Below are positions 5,377 through 7,171 of a stretch of 7,171 bases of DNA, one piece after another. The notes beneath the pieces are model-generated. The model was given only the letters and a program-made list of their open reading frames with translations. It had not been told where the DNA came from and made no database searches. The position numbers were made by a program, and so were the translations under genes. The stretch's first letter is position 1. Every line of letters starts with the position of its first letter. The DNA lies in assembly GCA_002482715.1 (NCBI GenBank), contig DLGN01000248.1:1259-8429 (forward strand), written 5' to 3'. Source of the DNA: Oxalobacteraceae bacterium UBA7693. GTDB taxonomy: Bacteria; Pseudomonadota; Gammaproteobacteria; Burkholderiales; Burkholderiaceae_D.

Positions 5377-6639
5377 ATGCTCGCCCCAACCCACGTACAA
5401 ATGATCGGTGCAATTCTATTTGCAGTTGCCATCATTCATACATTTTCAACAAAATTCTTTGAGCGTTTGGCGCATGCTAAACCTTCGCATTCTGGCCTCT
5501 GGCATTTATTGGGAGAAGTGGAAGTCGTCTTTGGTTTCTGGGCTTTCGTACTCATGCTTGTCATTTTTGGCTTAGAAGGATCTAAAGCCGCTATTGATTA
5601 CATCGATTCACGTAACTTCACAGAACCCATGTTCGTGTTTGCAATTATGGTCATTGCGGGCACCAGACCCATCATTCAAACCGCGATGTCGACGGTCAGA
5701 ATCGCTGCCAATTTCTTACCATTGCCTGGCAGCCTAGGTTTGTATGTGATTGTGATGATCACCGTCCCCCTACTCGGCTCCTTCATTACCGAACCGGCTG
5801 CCATGACGCTGGCCGCACTCATCATTGCAGAGTGTTTTTTCTCTCGTCCAGTGTCAAGCCACTTTAAGTATGCGACTTTAGGTTTGCTTTTTGTGAATGT
5901 ATCGATCGGGGGCACACTGACACCATTTGCCGCGCCACCAGTTTTGATGGTGGCAGGAAAATGGGGCTGGGACATGCATTTTATGATGTCGATGATAGGA
6001 TGGAAAGCAGCGGTCGCCATTAGTATCAGCACGCTTTGTATGGCGGCGCTATTTCACCGTGAGTTAATCACGCTACCGCGTAGCAAACCAAATAATCAAA
6101 CACAAAAGACCCCGCTTGTTTTAAGTATCGTCCATTTTCTATTTCTGGCTGGTGTAGTTATTTTTGCCCATCATCCCGCCATTTTTATGGGTTTGTTTCT
6201 GTTCTTTCTGGGTATCACACAAGCCTATCAACAATATCAAGATCGCCTGATTCTGCGCGAAGGCTTATTAGTGGCCTTCTTTCTCGCTGGTTTAGTGGTG
6301 TTGGGTGGTCAACAACAATGGTGGCTTCAACCTGCCTAACTTAGCATGAGCAGTGATCAAGTTTTTTACGGGGCGACCATTCTGACCGCAGTGACGGACA
6401 ATGCAGCGCTCACCTACTTAGGTTCTTTAGTAGACGGCCTGTCGGATAGTTTTAAATATGCCTTGGTGACAGGCGCTGTTACGGGCGGAGGCCTAACGAT
6501 CATCGCGAATGCACCTAACCCTGCCGGCTTTGCCATTTTGCGCGGACATTTTAAAGATGAGGCAATTCATCCAATTGGACTATTTCTGGCGGCGCTAGGG
6601 CCAACTATCATTGCGGCAGCAGCATTTCGATTACTTTAA
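5377..6639 (+). pseudogene. Putative Na+/H+ antiporter gene interrupted by an in-frame TAA
   Basis: Inner-membrane protein matching in pattern the putative Na+/H+ antiporter family (PF07399). The front part (5377-6339, 320 aa) holds HTFSTKFFERLAH (21-33), LLGEVEVVFGFWAF (44-57), DSRNFTEPMFVFAIMVIAGTRPIIQTAM (77-104), GSFITEPAAMTLAALIIAE (134-152) and GGTLTPFAAPPVLMVAGKWGWD (178-199). It stops at TAA 6337-6339 after WWLQPA. The same frame continues with Leu-Ser and the piece 6346-6639 (97 aa), which holds ATILTAVTDNAALTYLGSLV and TGGGLTIIANAPNPAGFAIL. Intact members carry all of these in one chain of about 420 aa, the length here if the stop is read as an amino acid. TAA is one base from the Leu codon TTA. 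No Shine-Dalgarno precedes ATG 6346, so reinitiation would be the only simple route to two pieces. It may be a pseudogene, a split gene or a sequence error. The ATG at 5377 itself has only a weak ribosome site. Confidence 0.8.
6346..6639 (+). CDS. C-terminal antiporter fragment (possible reinitiation product)
   Basis: 97 aa in the same frame as the 320-aa front piece, starting six bases after its TAA. It carries TAVTDNAALTYLG (about 14-26), which resembles the TDN/TEPAA-type motifs of the ion-transporter superfamily and probably contributes to the ion site, and the family's TGGGLTIIANAPNPAG (about 46-61). On its own it is unlikely to transport. It could complement the front piece if both are made, as separately expressed halves of membrane proteins sometimes do. 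Confidence 0.4.
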   Translation: MSSDQVFYGATILTAVTDNAALTYLGSLVDGLSDSFKYALVTGAVTGGGLTIIANAPNPAGFAILRGHFKDEAIHPIGLFLAALGPTIIAAAAFRLL

Positions 6640-6726
6640 AAAAACAGCCTTTTAGCTTCTGTGTTGTGCATATTTTCGCTTAGCCTCACAATAACATCAC
6701 GATTTTCTTAGACGGATCCATCAACT

Positions 6727-7171
6727 ATGATTCTTGGCCACTTGCATCAGATACAAACAATACACTCCAGCGCCAGCACCGAGATTGAGCTTGCCTTACA
6801 ACATTTGCGCGACACCGACTATCTGCAAGTCGCGCCCGGCAAATATCCAATCGATGGCACGCGTATGTTCGCCATTGTGCAAGATCCAATTACCCAGAAC
6901 TGGGATCTTGGTTTTCCAGAGTTTCATGAACGCCACATCGATGTGCAGTGTTTGCTCAGTGGGGAAGAAGCTTTAGGTTTTTTACCAGCAAACCCGAACT
7001 TAAAACCGACGGATAATTTTCTGGCAGAACGTGATATTGCATTTGTAGCACAGCAAGAAAACGAAACAAAAATTATCCTCACACCCGGCATGTATGCCGT
7101 CTTCTTTCCTGGTGAATTACATCGACCGTGTCGGGCGGTCAATCAAGCAATGCAAATCAAAAAAGTCGTGA
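6727..7171 (+). CDS. YhcH/YjgK/YiaL (DUF386) family protein, 3' end cut by window
   Basis: 148 codons read without a stop to the right edge; family members are about 150 aa, so only a few residues are missing. Family features are APGKYPIDGTRMFAIVQ (36-52), FHERHIDVQCLLSGEEALGF (66-85) and TPGMYAVFFPGELHRP (119-134). H67, H70, D72, E80 and H132 fit the conserved cupin-like pocket. Known: this family (which includes EbgC) is linked to sugar metabolism, including sialic-acid and beta-galactoside loci, and some members act as anomerases; the substrate here is not clear. Cytoplasmic, no signal peptide. The ATG at 6727 is preceded by a weak GACGGA. It follows the antiporter by 87 bp and may or may not be cotranscribed. 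Confidence 0.9.
   Translation, partial: MILGHLHQIQTIHSSASTEIELALQHLRDTDYLQVAPGKYPIDGTRMFAIVQDPITQNWDLGFPEFHERHIDVQCLLSGEEALGFLPANPNLKPTDNFLAERDIAFVAQQENETKIILTPGMYAVFFPGELHRPCRAVNQAMQIKKVV

Noticed and set aside
5676..6032. 118-aa minus-strand ORF
   Set aside because: It lies entirely opposite conserved antiporter motifs.
6337..6339. Programmed stop-codon recoding in the antiporter
   Set aside because: The context shows no known readthrough motif or nearby structure; mutation, error or reinitiation is simpler.
6734..7142. Plus-strand ORF 6734-6976 and minus-strand ORF 6924-7142
   Set aside because: Both are out-of-frame shadows of the DUF386 gene, whose family motifs run from 6727 to the window edge.

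Overview
The window looks like a chromosomal stretch of a betaproteobacterium, most likely Burkholderiales/Oxalobacteraceae; an Undibacterium-like source is a guess. Support comes from a DUF3579 protein (a family I know mainly from Betaproteobacteria), a TonB-dependent receptor of the proteobacterial TIGR01782 type, and moderate GC with AT-rich intergenic DNA. No rRNA, tRNA, CRISPR array, integrase or complete transposase is visible.

Left part (1-1764). The 5' part of a TonB-dependent receptor gene runs leftward off the window from 719. Upstream is about 1 kb without a convincing gene, but it is rich in structure. A leftward promoter (TTGACA-17-TAAAGT) has an ATACCA/TGGTAT half-site inside its spacer. 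Six exact and one near copy of that half-site lie within 185 bp. Next comes a compact element of about 266 bp with perfect 27-bp inverted ends and two further nested long inverted repeats, resembling a MITE or a multi-stem repeat. It is followed by two small imperfect inverted repeats and a tandem 21-bp operator-like repeat directly in front of the next gene.

Middle part (1765-5153). A DUF1275/YoaK-type membrane protein (+) converges on a secreted M28 metallopeptidase with a PA-type insert (-). A hairpin plus T-run for the leftward transcript overlaps the stop codon of the DUF1275 gene. A 420-bp AT-rich gap with candidate promoters and an exact 11-bp tandem repeat leads to the DUF3579 gene (+), which ends one base from a convergent small membrane-protein gene (-).

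Right part (5154-7171). A putative Na+/H+ antiporter (PF07399-like) is split by a single in-frame TAA into a 320-aa front piece and a 97-aa back piece that carries the TDNAALTY motif. Last is a YhcH/YjgK/YiaL (DUF386) gene that runs off the right edge, probably only a few codons short of its end.

How the genes relate: the TonB receptor (a type often linked to glycan or oligosaccharide uptake) and the YhcH protein (a family often found with sugar catabolism) would fit a carbohydrate-using lifestyle, but they are 6 kb apart with unrelated genes between them. I see no single operon that explains the window. The most notable signals are non-coding (the half-site array and the folded repeat element), together with the interrupted antiporter.
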